The translations under genes were made by a program, and so were the position numbers. The notes beneath the pieces were generated by a model, which made no database searches, was not told the origin of the DNA, and worked only from the letters and a program-made list of their open reading frames with translations. Positions 15,445-25,597 of a stretch of 64,000 nucleotides of DNA are shown here, piece after piece. Every line of letters begins with the position of its first letter. Position 1 is the stretch's first letter. This DNA is from Rhodospirillales bacterium (GTDB lineage Bacteria; Pseudomonadota; Alphaproteobacteria; ATCC43930; CGMCC-115725): assembly GCA_947473305.1 (NCBI GenBank), contig CANJCB010000018.1, positions 1 to 64,000 of the forward strand, written 5' to 3'.

Positions 15445-16929
15445 ATGACTTCGAATCTTCTTCTGACGCCAGCCGAGATGGTCCATGCCGAACGGCTTGC
15501 CATATCGCGCGGCATCTCCGGCCTCTCGCTCATGGAAGCGGCAGGCCGTTCTGTCGCGGCTTCTGTCAAGCGTCGTTGGGCACGGCGCCCCGTCACGGTC
15601 CTCTGCGGGCCGGGCAACAACGGCGGAGACGGTTTCGTCGCGGCGCGACGGCTGAAGGACGCGGGCTGGTCGGTCCGGCTGGCGCTCCTGGGATCCCGCG
15701 ACGCCTTAAAGGGCGATGCGGCGCGCGTGGCGGCGGGATGGGACGGCGAGGTCGAGCCTCTTCATCCCAAGGTGCTGGATGGCGCGGAACTGGTCATCGA
15801 TGCGCTTTTCGGCGCCGGGCTCTCGCGCCCCATCCAAGGTGTTGTGGAGGAGGTCCTCGAAGATCTCATCTCGATGAAGCTGCCGGTGCTGGCGGTCGAC
15901 GTGCCGAGCGGGCTCGACGGGGCGACGGGCGCGGTCAGGGGTATCGCCGCCCCTGCGGCCGTCACGGTTACCTTCTCGCGCAAGAAACCCGGCCATCTCC
16001 TGCTGCCTGGGCGGACGCTCTGCGGCGAGGTTGAAGTCGCCGATATCGGCCTGCCTGACGGAGCGATTCTCGAGATCGGATCCCAGGTCCAGGAAAACGG
16101 TACGGATATCTGGCTGCCCAGTTTTCCCTGGCCGCAGGCTGATACGCATAAATACAAGCGCGGCCAGGCCATGGTTGTCGGCGGCGCGGTCATGACCGGT
16201 GCTACCCGTCTCGCCGTCCGGGCCGCGGGCAGGGCAGGGGCGGGGCTCGTCACCGTCGCGGTGCCGCCGGCCGCCTGGCCGATCTATGCCGCCGCCCTGA
16301 CGAGCGCCATCGTGCAGCCTTTCACCGACGATATGGAGTTTGCGGCGATACTTTCCGATCCGCGCCGCAACGCGATTCTGATCGGGCCGGGCGCGGGCGT
16401 CGGGCCGGCGCTCCAAAGACTGGTCGCGGCGGCCTTGGCCACCGGACGGGCCGTGGTTCTCGACGCTGACGCATTGACCGCCTTCGGCGGGTCGCGCGGC
16501 GAATTCTTCGGTGCTGTTCACGGTGACTGCGTGCTGACGCCGCATGCTGGCGAGTTCGCCCGGCTTTTCGATATCCGGGGCGACAAGCTCTCCATGGCGC
16601 GGCACGCTGCCGTCGAGAGCGGGACGGTCGTCCTGCTTAAGGGGGCGGATACGGTCATCGCGGCCCCCGACGGGCGCGCCGCGATCAACACCAACGCCCC
16701 TCCTGATCTCGCCACCGCGGGCAGCGGCGACGTGCTGTCGGGTATCATCGTCGGCCTGCTGGCCCAGGGGCTCGGACCTTTCCGCGCGGCCTGCGCCGCG
16801 GCTTGGCTACATGGGGAGGCGGCTAAGGAATTCGGGCCAGGGCTGTTGTCGGAGGATCTGATCGACACGCTGCCCAAGGTGCTGCGCCGGCTCAAGGAAT
16901 TGAGCCGGGAGATCCCCGACCTCCGTTGA
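15445..16929 (+). CDS. nnr: Bifunctional NAD(P)HX epimerase/dehydratase (494 aa)
   Basis: Nnr repairs hydrated NADH and NADPH. The N-terminal epimerase (YjeF_N, about 1-215) shows GPGNNGGDGFVAARRL and VDVPSGLDGATG; the C-terminal ADP-dependent dehydratase (ribokinase-like, about 225-490) shows GAVMTGATRLAVRAAGRAG, DADAL, LTPHAGEFARL and the anion-hole motif AGSGDVLSG. Both halves look complete. The ATG at 15445 starts the TPAEM segment typical of the family; a longer frame upstream lacks support. It is followed 15 bases later by malonyl-CoA decarboxylase, so both may be cotranscribed. Confidence 0.93.
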   Translation: MTSNLLLTPAEMVHAERLAISRGISGLSLMEAAGRSVAASVKRRWARRPVTVLCGPGNNGGDGFVAARRLKDAGWSVRLALLGSRDALKGDAARVAAGWDGEVEPLHPKVLDGAELVIDALFGAGLSRPIQGVVEEVLEDLISMKLPVLAVDVPSGLDGATGAVRGIAAPAAVTVTFSRKKPGHLLLPGRTLCGEVEVADIGLPDGAILEIGSQVQENGTDIWLPSFPWPQADTHKYKRGQAMVVGGAVMTGATRLAVRAAGRAGAGLVTVAVPPAAWPIYAAALTSAIVQPFTDDMEFAAILSDPRRNAILIGPGAGVGPALQRLVAAALATGRAVVLDADALTAFGGSRGEFFGAVHGDCVLTPHAGEFARLFDIRGDKLSMARHAAVESGTVVLLKGADTVIAAPDGRAAINTNAPPDLATAGSGDVLSGIIVGLLAQGLGPFRAACAAAWLHGEAAKEFGPGLLSEDLIDTLPKVLRRLKELSREIPDLR

Positions 16930-16944
16930 TTTTTTGTTTCGGTC

Positions 16945-18375
16945 ATGAGCGATTCAAGCAATGGCTTTCTGGATGGGGTCCTCGACCGGACGCTGAGCAA
17001 CCTGCGGTCGGCGTGGCGGGACATCTCCTCCTCCGCGCGTGGCTTCCTCGGGACGGCCACGTCGAGCCCGGAACTGCCGCCTGACGATGCGGAGCGGCTT
17101 CTCGTCCAGATGCGGGAATGCCTGGAGGCCAGGGGCGGTGAAGTTTCGGCCAGGGCCAGGGCCGCGGATCTCGGACGGTCCTATCTCGCGCTGAACGCCA
17201 CGGGCCGGGAGCGTTTCCTGCGCCTTCTCGCCGATGAGTTCGAGGTCGATGTGGCGGCGGTGGATCAGGCTTGCGCACGTCTCGCCGAAATCCCGCCGGG
17301 ACCCGAACGCCGCCCCCTGGAGCGGGCGTTGCGCGATGCGCTCGAAGCGCCCAGGGTCCGTCTGCTGACCCAATTCAACGGGCTGCGCGAAGGGGTCAAG
17401 TTCCTCGTCGACATGCGGGGCGAACTCATGGGGCTCGCCAAGGGGGACGTGGCGCTCACCGCGCTCGATGAGGACCTCAGGCGGCTGCTTTCGGGCTGGT
17501 TCGATATCGGCTTTCTGGAACTGCGGCGGATCACTTGGGACGCGCCGGCGGCACTTCTGGAAAAGCTTATCGTCTACGAGGCGGTTCACGAGATCCGCAG
17601 TTGGACCGATCTCAAGAACCGGCTGGAGGCCGACCGGCGGTGCTTTGCCTTCTTTCACCCGCGTATGCCCGACGAACCCCTGATCTTCGTCGAGGTGGCG
17701 CTGGTGCGCGGCATGGCGGGAAGCGTGCAGAAGCTGCTCGACGAGGCCGCGCCTGTGGAAGACCCCGGTGCGGCCGATACCGCGATCTTCTATTCGATCT
17801 CCAATTGCCAGAAGGGCCTGGCCGGGATCAGCTTCGGCAATTTCCTGATCAAGCGGGTGGTAGACCTGCTCGCCGCCGAGCTGCCGGACATCAAGACCTA
17901 TGCCACGCTCTCGCCGATGCCGGGTTTCCGGGCCTGGCTCGACAAGCGCATGAGGGAAGATCCTCAGGATATCCTCCTGCCCGCGGAAAAGCGCGCGATC
18001 GAAGGCCTGCCGCCGGATCTCGCCCTCCTCGACTTGCCCGAACTGCTGGCGATCGAAGGCTGGCAGGATCGTCCGGATCTGGCCGAGGCGGTAAAAACGC
18101 CGCTGATGCGCCTTGCGGCTCACTACCTTACGCGCGAGAAGGGACGGAACGGTCGCGCTCGCGATCCGGTGGCCCATTTCCATCTGGCGAACGGCGCGCG
18201 GGTGGAGCGGCTCGACTGGCTGGGCGACATATCGGCCAAGGGAATCGAGCAGTCGGCGGGGCTGATGATCAACTATCTCTACCGGCTCTCCGAGATCGAG
18301 GACAACCACGAGGCCTATAGCGGGGAAGGGAAGGTCGCGATTTCCTCAAGCGTTCGCGCCCTTCTCAAGGCTTGA
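16945..18375 (+). CDS. Malonyl-CoA decarboxylase (476 aa)
   Basis: Malonyl-CoA decarboxylase converts malonyl-CoA to acetyl-CoA. The protein has the N-terminal helical oligomerisation domain (about 1-170) and the GNAT-like catalytic domain with FFHPRMPDEPLIFVEVAL, the serine segment YSISNCQKGLAGISFGNFLIKRV region near 280-302, and the C-terminal DPVAHFHLANGA that carries the catalytic His, then SAGLMINYLYRL. Length is normal for bacterial members. No malonyl-CoA synthetase or malonate transporter is nearby, so a role in removing excess malonyl-CoA rather than malonate use is possible. It lies 15 bases after nnr. Confidence 0.92.
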   Translation: MSDSSNGFLDGVLDRTLSNLRSAWRDISSSARGFLGTATSSPELPPDDAERLLVQMRECLEARGGEVSARARAADLGRSYLALNATGRERFLRLLADEFEVDVAAVDQACARLAEIPPGPERRPLERALRDALEAPRVRLLTQFNGLREGVKFLVDMRGELMGLAKGDVALTALDEDLRRLLSGWFDIGFLELRRITWDAPAALLEKLIVYEAVHEIRSWTDLKNRLEADRRCFAFFHPRMPDEPLIFVEVALVRGMAGSVQKLLDEAAPVEDPGAADTAIFYSISNCQKGLAGISFGNFLIKRVVDLLAAELPDIKTYATLSPMPGFRAWLDKRMREDPQDILLPAEKRAIEGLPPDLALLDLPELLAIEGWQDRPDLAEAVKTPLMRLAAHYLTREKGRNGRARDPVAHFHLANGARVERLDWLGDISAKGIEQSAGLMINYLYRLSEIEDNHEAYSGEGKVAISSSVRALLKA

Positions 18376-18519
18376 GGCCGAATTTGATCGCCGCAGGCCC
18401 AGATCTACCCCTGATCGGATAAGCCCTCCGATCGGCTGTTCCGCTTCGGGGAGCTTATGTGCTATTAACCCGCCTTTGCCGCCGCAGGGTCAAGGTTTCT
18501 GCGGCTGGCGGAGCGAGCA

Positions 18520-18605
18520 AGCGGGCGTGGCGGAATTGGTAGACGCACTGGATTTAGGTTCCAGCGCCGCGAGGCATGGGGGTTCGAGTCCCTTCGCCCG
18601 CACCA
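18520..18605 (+). tRNA. tRNA-Leu (TAG), CCA encoded
   Basis: GCGGGCG at 18520 pairs with CGCCCGC before an encoded CCA ending at 18605. The anticodon loop TTTAGGT gives TAG, a long variable arm follows, and the T arm contains GGTTCGAGTCC. A weak promoter-like pair, TTCCGC (18440) and TATTAA (18464), lies upstream. Confidence 0.95.
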
Positions 18606-18668
18606 GGCTCGCCCGCCTTCTCTAGGACGTCCGGGCGCCGTAATGGCGCCCGCTTTGGATAGGCACCC

Positions 18669-20165
18669 ATGCAGATCACAGAAACGAACACCGACGGCCT
18701 GAAGCGTGAATTCAAGGTCGTGATCGCCTCCAGCGACATCGAAGCCAACGTTCAGTCGCGGCTCACCGAAATTGGCAAAACCGTGCGCCTCCCGGGGTTT
18801 CGTCCCGGAAAGGTGCCGATGCCGGTCCTGAAGCAACGCTTCGGCGCCTCGGTCATGGGCGAGGTCCTGGAGAAGACGGTCAGCGACACCTCCAGCGAGG
18901 CGATGCGCGAGCGCAACCTCAGGCCCGCGCTGCAGCCGAACATCGAGATCCTGTCCTTCAACGAGGGCCAGGACCTGGAATATAAGCTCGCTGTCGAGGT
19001 GCTGCCCGATATCGGCACGCCGAGTTTCGCGGATGTCGAGATCGAGCGGCTGCTGCCGGAGATCCCGAACGAGGATATCGATGCGGCCCTGGAGCGTCTC
19101 GCCCAGCAGCGCCGCAAGTCCGAGCCGGTCGATCGTCCCGCCGCCAAGGGCGACATCACGGTGATCGACTTCTTGGGCTCCATCGATGGGACGCCCTTTG
19201 CGGGCGGCGCCGCGAGCGATTTCTCGCTCGAACTCGGGTCGGGCAGCTTCATTCCCGGCTTCGAGGACCAGCTCGTCGGCGCGGCCAAGGGCGAGAAGCG
19301 CACCGTCAAGGTCGCTTTCCCCGCCGATTACGGCAATGAGGATCTTGCCGGCAAGGACGCGGAATTCGCCGTAGAGATCAAGGACGTCAAGGAACAGAAG
19401 CCTCAGGCTATCGACGAGTCGCTTGCCGAAGCGGTCGGGATGGAAAATCTCGAAGCTCTTCGCGACGCGGTGCGCAGCCAGATCGAGCGCGACTACAACG
19501 GCATCGCCCGCCAGCGGCTGAAGCGCGAACTTCTCGACGTGCTGGCCGAGCGCCATCATTTTGACGTGCCCCAGGGCATGGTCGATCTGGAGTTCGACGC
19601 GATCTGGAAGCAGTACGAGGCGGAGAAGGAACGGCTCAAGGAAGCCAACAAGGACGCCCCCGAAGCGGCAACCGACTCGGAGGCCAAAAGCGACGACGAG
19701 GTGAAGGCCGAATACCGCGCTATCGCCGAGCGCCGGGTTCGTTTGGGCCTCCTCTTGTCGGAGGTGGGTCGCAACAACAATATAACGGTCACGCAGGACG
19801 AACTTAACCGCGCGCTCTCCGAGGAAGCGCGCCGCTACCCCGGCAACGAACGTCAGGTCCTAGACTTCTATCGCGAACATCCGGAAGCGCTCGGCAACCT
19901 CCGCGCGCCGATCTTCGAGGACAAGGTCATCGACTTTATCCTGGAGATCGCCAAGGTCACGGATCGCAAGATCCCGGCCAAGGAGCTGATCGCGGCGGAA
20001 GAAGAGGGCGAGGCGGAAGAAGAGGCCAAACCCGCCAAGAAGGCTGCGAAGAAGAAGCCGGCGGCCGAGAAGAAGGCCGCAGCCGAAACGCCCGCCGAAG
20101 ACAAGGCTGAAAAGCCGAAGCGGGCCGCTAAGAAAAAGGCCGATGGCGAGGGTGCTGGCGAATAG
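18669..20165 (+). CDS. tig: Trigger factor with long charged C-terminal tail (498 aa)
   Basis: Trigger factor binds nascent chains at the ribosome exit tunnel. The ribosome-binding signature GFRPGKVP is at about 40-47 ([19 protein letters not shown]), followed by the FKBP-type prolyl isomerase domain around 150-245 ([21 protein letters not shown]) and the C-terminal chaperone arms. The last 55 or so residues are an unusual Lys/Ala/Glu-rich tail resembling histone H1-type sequence ([15 protein letters not shown]). Some alphaproteobacterial trigger factors carry such tails; it is likely disordered. It stands just upstream of clpP and clpX, the usual arrangement. Confidence 0.96.
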   Translation: MQITETNTDGLKREFKVVIASSDIEANVQSRLTEIGKTVRLPGFRPGKVPMPVLKQRFGASVMGEVLEKTVSDTSSEAMRERNLRPALQPNIEILSFNEGQDLEYKLAVEVLPDIGTPSFADVEIERLLPEIPNEDIDAALERLAQQRRKSEPVDRPAAKGDITVIDFLGSIDGTPFAGGAASDFSLELGSGSFIPGFEDQLVGAAKGEKRTVKVAFPADYGNEDLAGKDAEFAVEIKDVKEQKPQAIDESLAEAVGMENLEALRDAVRSQIERDYNGIARQRLKRELLDVLAERHHFDVPQGMVDLEFDAIWKQYEAEKERLKEANKDAPEAATDSEAKSDDEVKAEYRAIAERRVRLGLLLSEVGRNNNITVTQDELNRALSEEARRYPGNERQVLDFYREHPEALGNLRAPIFEDKVIDFILEIAKVTDRKIPAKELIAAEEEGEAEEEAKPAKKAAKKKPAAEKKAAAETPAEDKAEKPKRAAKKKADGEGAGE

Positions 20166-20208
20166 ATCGTCCGATGCGGTGCACGGAAAGAAAAGGCAGG
20201 CAGGACCG

Positions 20209-20868
20209 ATGAAGGACCCATTCGAGCAGTACATGAACACGCTGGTTCCGATGGTGGTCGAGCAGACCAACCGGGGCGAGCGGTCCTATGACATCTATTC
20301 GAGACTCCTGAAGGAACGGATCATCTTCCTGGTAGGGCCGGTGAACGATGCGGTGTCGAGCCTCATCTGCGCCCAGCTTCTGTTCCTGGAAGCGGATAAT
20401 CCGAACAAGGATATCTCCTTCTATATCAACTCGCCGGGCGGCGTGGTGACCTCGGGTCTCGCGATCTACGACACCATGCAATACATTCGTCCGCCGGTGG
20501 CGACGGTCTGTGTGGGCCAGGCGGCCTCCATGGGCTCGCTGCTGCTGACGGCCGGAGCCAAGGGCAAGCGCTTCTCGCTGCCGAGTTCTCGGATCATGGT
20601 CCATCAGCCCTCGGGCGGGGCCCAGGGTCAGGCGACCGACATCGAGATCCAGGCGCGTGAAATCCTGGCGCTTCGGGCGCGGCTCAACGACATGTATGTG
20701 AAGCATACCGGTCAGCCGTTGAACGTCATCAGCGATGCCATGGAACGCGACAAGTTCATGTCTCCCGTCGAGGCCAAGGAGTTCGGCCTCATCGACGAGG
20801 TGGTTTCGAACCGCCCGCCGAAGGAAGAAGAGAACAAGGGCAAACCCACGGAAACCAAGCTCGCTTAG
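20209..20868 (+). CDS. clpP: ATP-dependent Clp protease proteolytic subunit (219 aa)
   Basis: ClpP forms the tetradecameric barrel that degrades substrates fed by ClpX or ClpA. The catalytic triad is Ser107 (GQAASMGS), His132 (MVHQPSGG) and Asp181 (ERDKFMS). The N-terminal [24 protein letters not shown] is typical; the ATG at 20209 gives a short propeptide before it. The C-terminal [17 protein letters not shown] is longer and more charged than in E. coli. It follows tig by 43 bases and precedes clpX by 205 bases containing alternative hairpins. Confidence 0.97.
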   Translation: MKDPFEQYMNTLVPMVVEQTNRGERSYDIYSRLLKERIIFLVGPVNDAVSSLICAQLLFLEADNPNKDISFYINSPGGVVTSGLAIYDTMQYIRPPVATVCVGQAASMGSLLLTAGAKGKRFSLPSSRIMVHQPSGGAQGQATDIEIQAREILALRARLNDMYVKHTGQPLNVISDAMERDKFMSPVEAKEFGLIDEVVSNRPPKEEENKGKPTETKLA

Positions 20869-20877
20869 GCCCTTGGA

Positions 20878-20917
20878 AGGGGATGTAACCCCTGGTTAAT
20901 CAGTTATTGATCAGGGG
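20878..20917 (+). promoter_or_regulatory. Mutually exclusive hairpins between clpP and clpX
   Basis: AGGGG (20878-20882) can pair with CCCCT (20889-20893), but CCCCTG (20889-20894) can instead pair with CAGGGG (20912-20917). Because both share the CCCC element, only one can form. No U-tract follows. It could be a clpP terminator or a regulatory switch for read-through into clpX; no evidence beyond pairing. Confidence 0.35.
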
Positions 20918-21073
20918 TGACATATATTGTTCAATCATGGCTTGGTCGGCGGGTTGGCCGGACCGTAGCCGTGCCGACGGCTCCTGGGGGATCGCTGCCC
21001 CCGTGGAACGCCGGGGGGCGGCACCGGTATCGCATGCTTTTCGAGGGGCGCCTCGAGTGTCTACGGAGTGCCT

Positions 21074-22339
21074 ATGACTAAATCCAGCGGCAGCGACTCG
21101 AAGAACACGCTCTATTGCTCGTTCTGCGGCAAGAGCCAACACGAGGTCCGCAAGCTGATCGCCGGCCCGACCGTGTTCATCTGCGATGAATGCGTCGAGC
21201 TTTGCATGGACATCATCCGGGAAGAGCACAAGACGACGCTCGTTAAGTCGCGCGACGGCGTGCCCAGCCCGAAGGATATCTGCAAGGTCCTGGACGATTA
21301 CGTGATCGGCCAGAGCCACGCGAAGCGCGTCCTCTCGGTGGCGGTCCACAACCATTACAAGCGGCTGGCCCACGGCGCGAAGAACAACGACGTCGAATTG
21401 GCCAAGTCGAACATCCTGCTCGTCGGCCCCACGGGCTCGGGCAAGACGCTGCTCGCCCAGACCCTGGCGCGGATCATCGACGTCCCTTTCACTATGGCGG
21501 ACGCGACGACCCTGACCGAGGCGGGCTATGTCGGCGAGGATGTGGAAAACATCATCCTGAAGCTGCTGCAGGCCGCCGACTACAACGTCGAAAGGGCGCA
21601 GCGCGGCATCGTCTATATCGACGAGGTCGACAAGATCAGCCGCAAGTCGGACAATCCCTCGATCACCCGCGACGTGTCGGGCGAGGGCGTCCAGCAGGCG
21701 CTTCTGAAGATCATGGAAGGCACGATCGCCAGTGTGCCGCCTCAGGGCGGGCGCAAGCATCCGCAGCAGGAATTCCTCCAGGTCGATACGACCAATATCC
21801 TGTTCATCTGCGGCGGCGCCTTTGCCGGCCTCGAGAAGATCATCGCCCAGCGGCGCCAGGGTACCTCGATCGGCTTCGGCGCCGAGGTGCGGGGACCTGA
21901 CGAGCGCAAGACCGGTGAGATCCTCAAGGATCTGGAGCCCGAGGATTTGCTCAAGTTCGGCCTCATCCCCGAATTCGTCGGCCGGCTGCCCGTGGTGGCG
22001 ACGCTCGACGATCTCGACGAGGGCGCGCTGGTCGACATCCTGACCAAGCCCAAGAACGCGCTCGTGAAGCAATACCAGCGGCTCTTCGAGATGGAAGACG
22101 TCCATCTGGAGTTCAACGAGGAAGCGCTCCGCGCGATCTCGCATAAGGCCATCGCCCGAAAGACGGGCGCGCGCGGCCTGCGCTCGATCATGGAGTCGAT
22201 CCTTCTGGAGCCGATGTTCGAGTTGCCGGGCCTCGATGGGGTCACCGGCATCGTCATCAACCGCGAAGTCGTGGAAGGGCGGGCAATCCCCCTCTACATC
22301 TATTCCGACCGCCGCGGAGACGTGGGAGCGGGCGCCTAA
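21074..22339 (+). CDS. clpX: ATP-dependent Clp protease ATP-binding subunit ClpX (421 aa)
   Basis: ClpX is the AAA+ unfoldase for ClpP. The N-terminal zinc domain has Cys15, Cys18, Cys37 and Cys40 (CSFCGK and CDEC). Walker A is GPTGSGKT at 118-125, with the Walker B DEVDK segment about 60 residues later, the [18 protein letters not shown] pore/sensor region and the conserved [11 protein letters not shown]. Length is standard. It lies between clpP and lon, as in most alphaproteobacteria. Confidence 0.97.
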   Translation: MTKSSGSDSKNTLYCSFCGKSQHEVRKLIAGPTVFICDECVELCMDIIREEHKTTLVKSRDGVPSPKDICKVLDDYVIGQSHAKRVLSVAVHNHYKRLAHGAKNNDVELAKSNILLVGPTGSGKTLLAQTLARIIDVPFTMADATTLTEAGYVGEDVENIILKLLQAADYNVERAQRGIVYIDEVDKISRKSDNPSITRDVSGEGVQQALLKIMEGTIASVPPQGGRKHPQQEFLQVDTTNILFICGGAFAGLEKIIAQRRQGTSIGFGAEVRGPDERKTGEILKDLEPEDLLKFGLIPEFVGRLPVVATLDDLDEGALVDILTKPKNALVKQYQRLFEMEDVHLEFNEEALRAISHKAIARKTGARGLRSIMESILLEPMFELPGLDGVTGIVINREVVEGRAIPLYIYSDRRGDVGAGA

Positions 22340-22355
22340 GCCCGTTCCCCTTCCG

Positions 22356-22372
22356 CCCCTGACCCTCAGGGG
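22356..22372 (+). terminator. Short hairpin after clpX
   Basis: CCCCTGA (22356-22362) pairs with TCAGGGG (22366-22372) around CCC, 17 bases after the clpX stop. No U-tract follows, so it may only weaken transcription into lon. Confidence 0.4.
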
Positions 22373-22495
22373 TCGGTCGAGCGTTTACCCACTCTTGAAC
22401 GCTTGACGGGCGGGGCCACCTAAGGAAGCATTCACTATTGTGCCGGGTCGATGACAGGGGTTTCACCCCGGTCGCTCCGGCCGGAAAGAGGGCTC

Positions 22496-24901
22496 ATGGT
22501 CGAAAGTTCTAGCGGCACTCTCTACCCCGTCCTGCCGCTCCGCGACATCGTTGTGTTTCCGCACATGATCGTGCCGCTTTTCGTCGGTCGCGATAAGTCC
22601 GTGCGCGCGCTCGAAGACGTGATGAAGGAGGATAAGCAGATCCTCCTGGTCACTCAGAAGAACGCCGCCCAGGACGATCCCTCCACTTCCGACATCTACA
22701 CCGTCGGCACCATCGGCACCGTGCTGCAGCTTCTGAAGCTGCCAGACAACACGGTGAAGGTGCTGGTCGAGGGCGGACAGCGCGCCCGGATCGAGCGTTT
22801 CGCCGACAACGAGGCCTTCTTCCAGGCCTATGCCGAGCCGATCCCGGAAAAGCCCGGCGATCAGCAGGAAATCGAGGCGCTTGCCCGCACCGCCGTCGCG
22901 CAGTTCGAGCAATACATCAAGCTCAACAAGAAGATCCCGCCCGAGGTCCTGGTCTCGATCAACCAGATCGAGGACCCCGGCAAGCTTGCCGATACGATCG
23001 CTTCCCATCTCGCGCTCAAGATCCCCGAAAAGCAGGAGCTGCTGGAGATCGAGACCATCTCCGAGCGACTCGAGAGGGTCTTCGGTTACATGGAGAGCGA
23101 AATCGGCGTCCTCCAGGTCGAAAAGCGCATCCGCAGCCGCGTGAAGCGGCAGATGGAGAAGACCCAGCGCGAGTACTATCTGAACGAGCAGCTCAAGGCG
23201 ATCCAGAAGGAGCTTGGCGAAGGCGAGGAGGGCAAGGACGAGCTTGCCGAACTCGAAGAGCGTATTGCCAAGACCAAGTTCACCAAGGAAGCCCGCGACA
23301 AGGCCGTGACCGAGGCGAAGAAGCTTCGCACCATGAGCCCGATGTCTGCCGAAGCCACGGTGGTCCGGAACTACCTCGACTGGATGCTGTCCATTCCCTG
23401 GGAGGTCCGCACCAAGGTCCGCCGCGACATCAAGGCGGCCGAGAAGGTGCTGAACACCGACCATTTCGGGCTCGAAAAGGTCAAGGAGCGCATCCTCGAA
23501 TACCTCGCGGTGCAGCAGCGCATGCGCAAGGTGAAGGGTCCGATCCTCTGCCTCGTCGGTCCGCCCGGCGTTGGCAAGACCTCGCTGGGCAAGTCGATCG
23601 CCAAGGCCACCGGCCGGAATTTCGTGCGCATGTCCCTGGGCGGCGTGCGGGACGAGGCCGAGGTGCGCGGCCATCGCCGGACCTATATCGGCTCGATGCC
23701 CGGCAAGGTCATCCAGGGCATGAAGAAGGCGAAGTCCTCGAACCCGCTCTTCCTTTTGGACGAGGTGGATAAGCTTGGTTCCGACTGGCGGGGCGATCCG
23801 TCATCGGCTCTGCTTGAGGTCCTGGATCCCGAGCAGAACTCGACCTTCAGCGATCATTATCTTGAGGTCGATTACGACCTTTCGGATGTGATGTTCGTGA
23901 CGACGGCCAATACGCTGCGCATGCCGCAGCCTTTGCTCGACCGCATGGAGATCATCCGCATCCCCGGCTACACCGAGGATGAGAAGGTCGAGATCGCGCG
24001 TCGCCACCTGATCGACAAGCAGGTCGAGGCGAATGGCCTGAAGAAGACCGAGTGGTCGATCACCGACGACGCCCTGCGCGACCTGATCCGCTACTACACC
24101 CGCGAGGCGGGCGTGCGGAACCTGGAGCGCGAGATTGCCAACCTGACCCGGAAGGCGATCAAGGACATCCTGATGAAGAAGCTTCCGAAGGTGACGGTCT
24201 CGCGCCGGAACCTGGAGAAGTACGCGGGCATCCATCGCTTCCGCTTCGGCGAAGTGGAGGAAAACGATCTGGTGGGTGTCACCACAGGCCTCGCCTGGAC
24301 GGAAGTCGGCGGCGAGCTTCTGTCGATCGAGGCGGTGACCGTGCCGGGCAAGGGCAAGGTGACGGCGACCGGCAAACTCGGTGACGTGATGCGGGAGTCG
24401 GTCCAGGCCGCCGAGAGCTATGTCAAGTCGCGCTCGGGCGTTTTCGGGATCAAGCCCATCATCTTCGAGCGCAAGGATATCCACGTCCATGTGCCGGAGG
24501 GCGCCACGCCGAAGGACGGTCCATCCGCGGGTGTTGCCATGGTGACATCCATTGTCTCGGTGCTTTCGGGTATCGCGGTCCGCAAGGATATCGCCATGAC
24601 CGGCGAGATCACCCTGCGTGGCCGAGTCCTGCCGATCGGTGGTCTCAAGGAAAAGCTGCTCGCGGCGCTTCGCGGTGGTCTCAAGACCGTCCTGATTCCC
24701 AAGGACAACGCCAAGGATCTGGCTGAGATCCCGGATAACGTGAAAAAGGGGCTTACCATCATCCCCGTAGGCACGGTCGACGAGCTTCTGAAACACGCGC
24801 TGGTCTCCCCTCTGGTTCCGGTCGAATGGAGCGAGGAGGAAGAGGCTGCTCGTCTGGTTCCGGGACCGGGAACAGGTGAGCGTCCGGGCGTAACCCACTA
24901 A
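22496..24901 (+). CDS. lon: ATP-dependent protease Lon (801 aa)
   Basis: Lon removes damaged and regulatory proteins. The LonN substrate domain opens with [23 protein letters not shown]; Walker A is GPPGVGKT at 355-362; the C-terminal protease carries the Ser677-Lys720 dyad ([11 protein letters not shown] and [11 protein letters not shown]). The ATG at 22496 is preceded by AAAGAGGG. The length is normal for LonA. It is the last gene of the clpP-clpX-lon series and ends at a strong terminator. Confidence 0.97.
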   Translation: MVESSSGTLYPVLPLRDIVVFPHMIVPLFVGRDKSVRALEDVMKEDKQILLVTQKNAAQDDPSTSDIYTVGTIGTVLQLLKLPDNTVKVLVEGGQRARIERFADNEAFFQAYAEPIPEKPGDQQEIEALARTAVAQFEQYIKLNKKIPPEVLVSINQIEDPGKLADTIASHLALKIPEKQELLEIETISERLERVFGYMESEIGVLQVEKRIRSRVKRQMEKTQREYYLNEQLKAIQKELGEGEEGKDELAELEERIAKTKFTKEARDKAVTEAKKLRTMSPMSAEATVVRNYLDWMLSIPWEVRTKVRRDIKAAEKVLNTDHFGLEKVKERILEYLAVQQRMRKVKGPILCLVGPPGVGKTSLGKSIAKATGRNFVRMSLGGVRDEAEVRGHRRTYIGSMPGKVIQGMKKAKSSNPLFLLDEVDKLGSDWRGDPSSALLEVLDPEQNSTFSDHYLEVDYDLSDVMFVTTANTLRMPQPLLDRMEIIRIPGYTEDEKVEIARRHLIDKQVEANGLKKTEWSITDDALRDLIRYYTREAGVRNLEREIANLTRKAIKDILMKKLPKVTVSRRNLEKYAGIHRFRFGEVEENDLVGVTTGLAWTEVGGELLSIEAVTVPGKGKVTATGKLGDVMRESVQAAESYVKSRSGVFGIKPIIFERKDIHVHVPEGATPKDGPSAGVAMVTSIVSVLSGIAVRKDIAMTGEITLRGRVLPIGGLKEKLLAALRGGLKTVLIPKDNAKDLAEIPDNVKKGLTIIPVGTVDELLKHALVSPLVPVEWSEEEEAARLVPGPGTGERPGVTH

Positions 24902-24923
24902 AATCGTTTATTGTAGGACAATG

Positions 24924-24955
24924 GAGGCCCGATCCGGGAAACCGGGTCGGGCCTC
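24924..24955 (+). terminator. Terminator of lon
   Basis: A 14-bp stem with one T-G pair and a GAAA tetraloop spans 24924-24955, 23 bases after the lon stop, followed by TTCATATT. A GNRA-capped long stem makes this a strong intrinsic terminator. Confidence 0.8.
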
Positions 24956-25049
24956 TTCATATTGCGACGCACCATCGAGTCGCATTTCGGAATGGGGTGG
25001 AATCCGCGAAAAACCTAGGGAGAACTTACGATTCAGTCGCGGTCTTCGA

Positions 25050-25079
25050 TTGACGTTCGTCGAAAGACCGATCTAAACT
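25050..25079 (+). promoter_or_regulatory. Sigma-70-type promoter of hupB
   Basis: TTGACG (25050-25055) and TAAACT (25074-25079) are 18 bases apart, 67 bases before the hupB start. An imperfect inverted repeat, GGTCTTCGA with TCGAAAGACC, overlaps the -35 element and could be an operator. Confidence 0.55.
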
Positions 25080-25145
25080 CCGCCCCGACACAGAGAGCGT
25101 CAATTTCCCAACATTCCCAGTCTTCGTAAGGAGGGGGGCCGACAA

Positions 25146-25418
25146 TTGAATAAGAATGAACTCGTCGATGCTGTCGCGACGGCAGCCAGTCTGAAGAAGT
25201 CCGATGCATCCAAGGCCGTGGATGCGGTCTTAGATTCGATCAGCGGCGCGCTAAAGAAGGGCGCTGAAGTCCGTCTCGTCGGTTTCGGCACGTTCAGCGT
25301 CACTGCGCGCGCAGCCTCCGAAGGACGTAATCCCCGTACCGGCGCGAAGATCAAGATCGCCGCTTCCAAGCTGCCGAAGTTCAAGGCAGGCAAGGGCTTG
25401 AAGGACGCGGTGAACTAG
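25146..25418 (+). CDS. hupB: DNA-binding protein HU, TTG start (90 aa)
   Basis: HU is a nucleoid protein that bends and compacts DNA as a dimer. The sequence is canonical: MNKNELVDAVA start, GAEVRLVGFGTFSV core, and the beta-arm motif GRNPRTGAKIKI around 60-72. The start codon is TTG at 25146; AAGGAGGGGG lies 10-15 bases upstream and the family N-terminus leaves no alternative. Length is exactly family standard. It is monocistronic, with its own promoter and terminator, downstream of lon as in many proteobacteria. Confidence 0.96.
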   Translation: MNKNELVDAVATAASLKKSDASKAVDAVLDSISGALKKGAEVRLVGFGTFSVTARAASEGRNPRTGAKIKIAASKLPKFKAGKGLKDAVN

Positions 25419-25458
25419 TCTTTAGGGAAGACTACTTACCGTTTCTAAGAATTCCTAA

Positions 25459-25498
25459 GAGGGCCGGCCCACCGCGAGGTGGACCGGCCCTCGGTTTT
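25459..25498 (+). terminator. Terminator of hupB
   Basis: A 15-position stem with one C-A mismatch and a GCGA loop (25459-25492) is followed by GGTTTTT, a classical intrinsic terminator. Confidence 0.85.
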
Positions 25499-25522
25499 TC
25501 GATAAAGATTCTGCAGGATTAT

Positions 25523-25597
25523 GGGCGATTAGCTCAGCGGTAGAGCGTCTCGTTTACACCGAGAGGGTCGGCGGTTCGAAACCGTCATCGCCCACCA
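25523..25597 (+). tRNA. tRNA-Val (TAC), CCA encoded
   Basis: GGGCGAT at 25523 pairs with ATCGCCC before A and an encoded CCA ending at 25597. The anticodon loop TTTACAC gives TAC. D arm AGCTCAGCGGTAGAGC and T arm GGTTCGAAACC are standard. It lies 25 bases after the hupB terminator. Confidence 0.95.

Noticed and set aside
22403-22440. Possible heat-shock (sigma-32) promoter before lon
   Set aside because: CTTGACG is present, but no CYTATNT-like -10 element lies at proper spacing.
22463-24898. Long minus-strand frames opposite lon
   Set aside because: Leu/Asp/His/Gly-rich translations with no motif, fully overlapped by the true lon gene.
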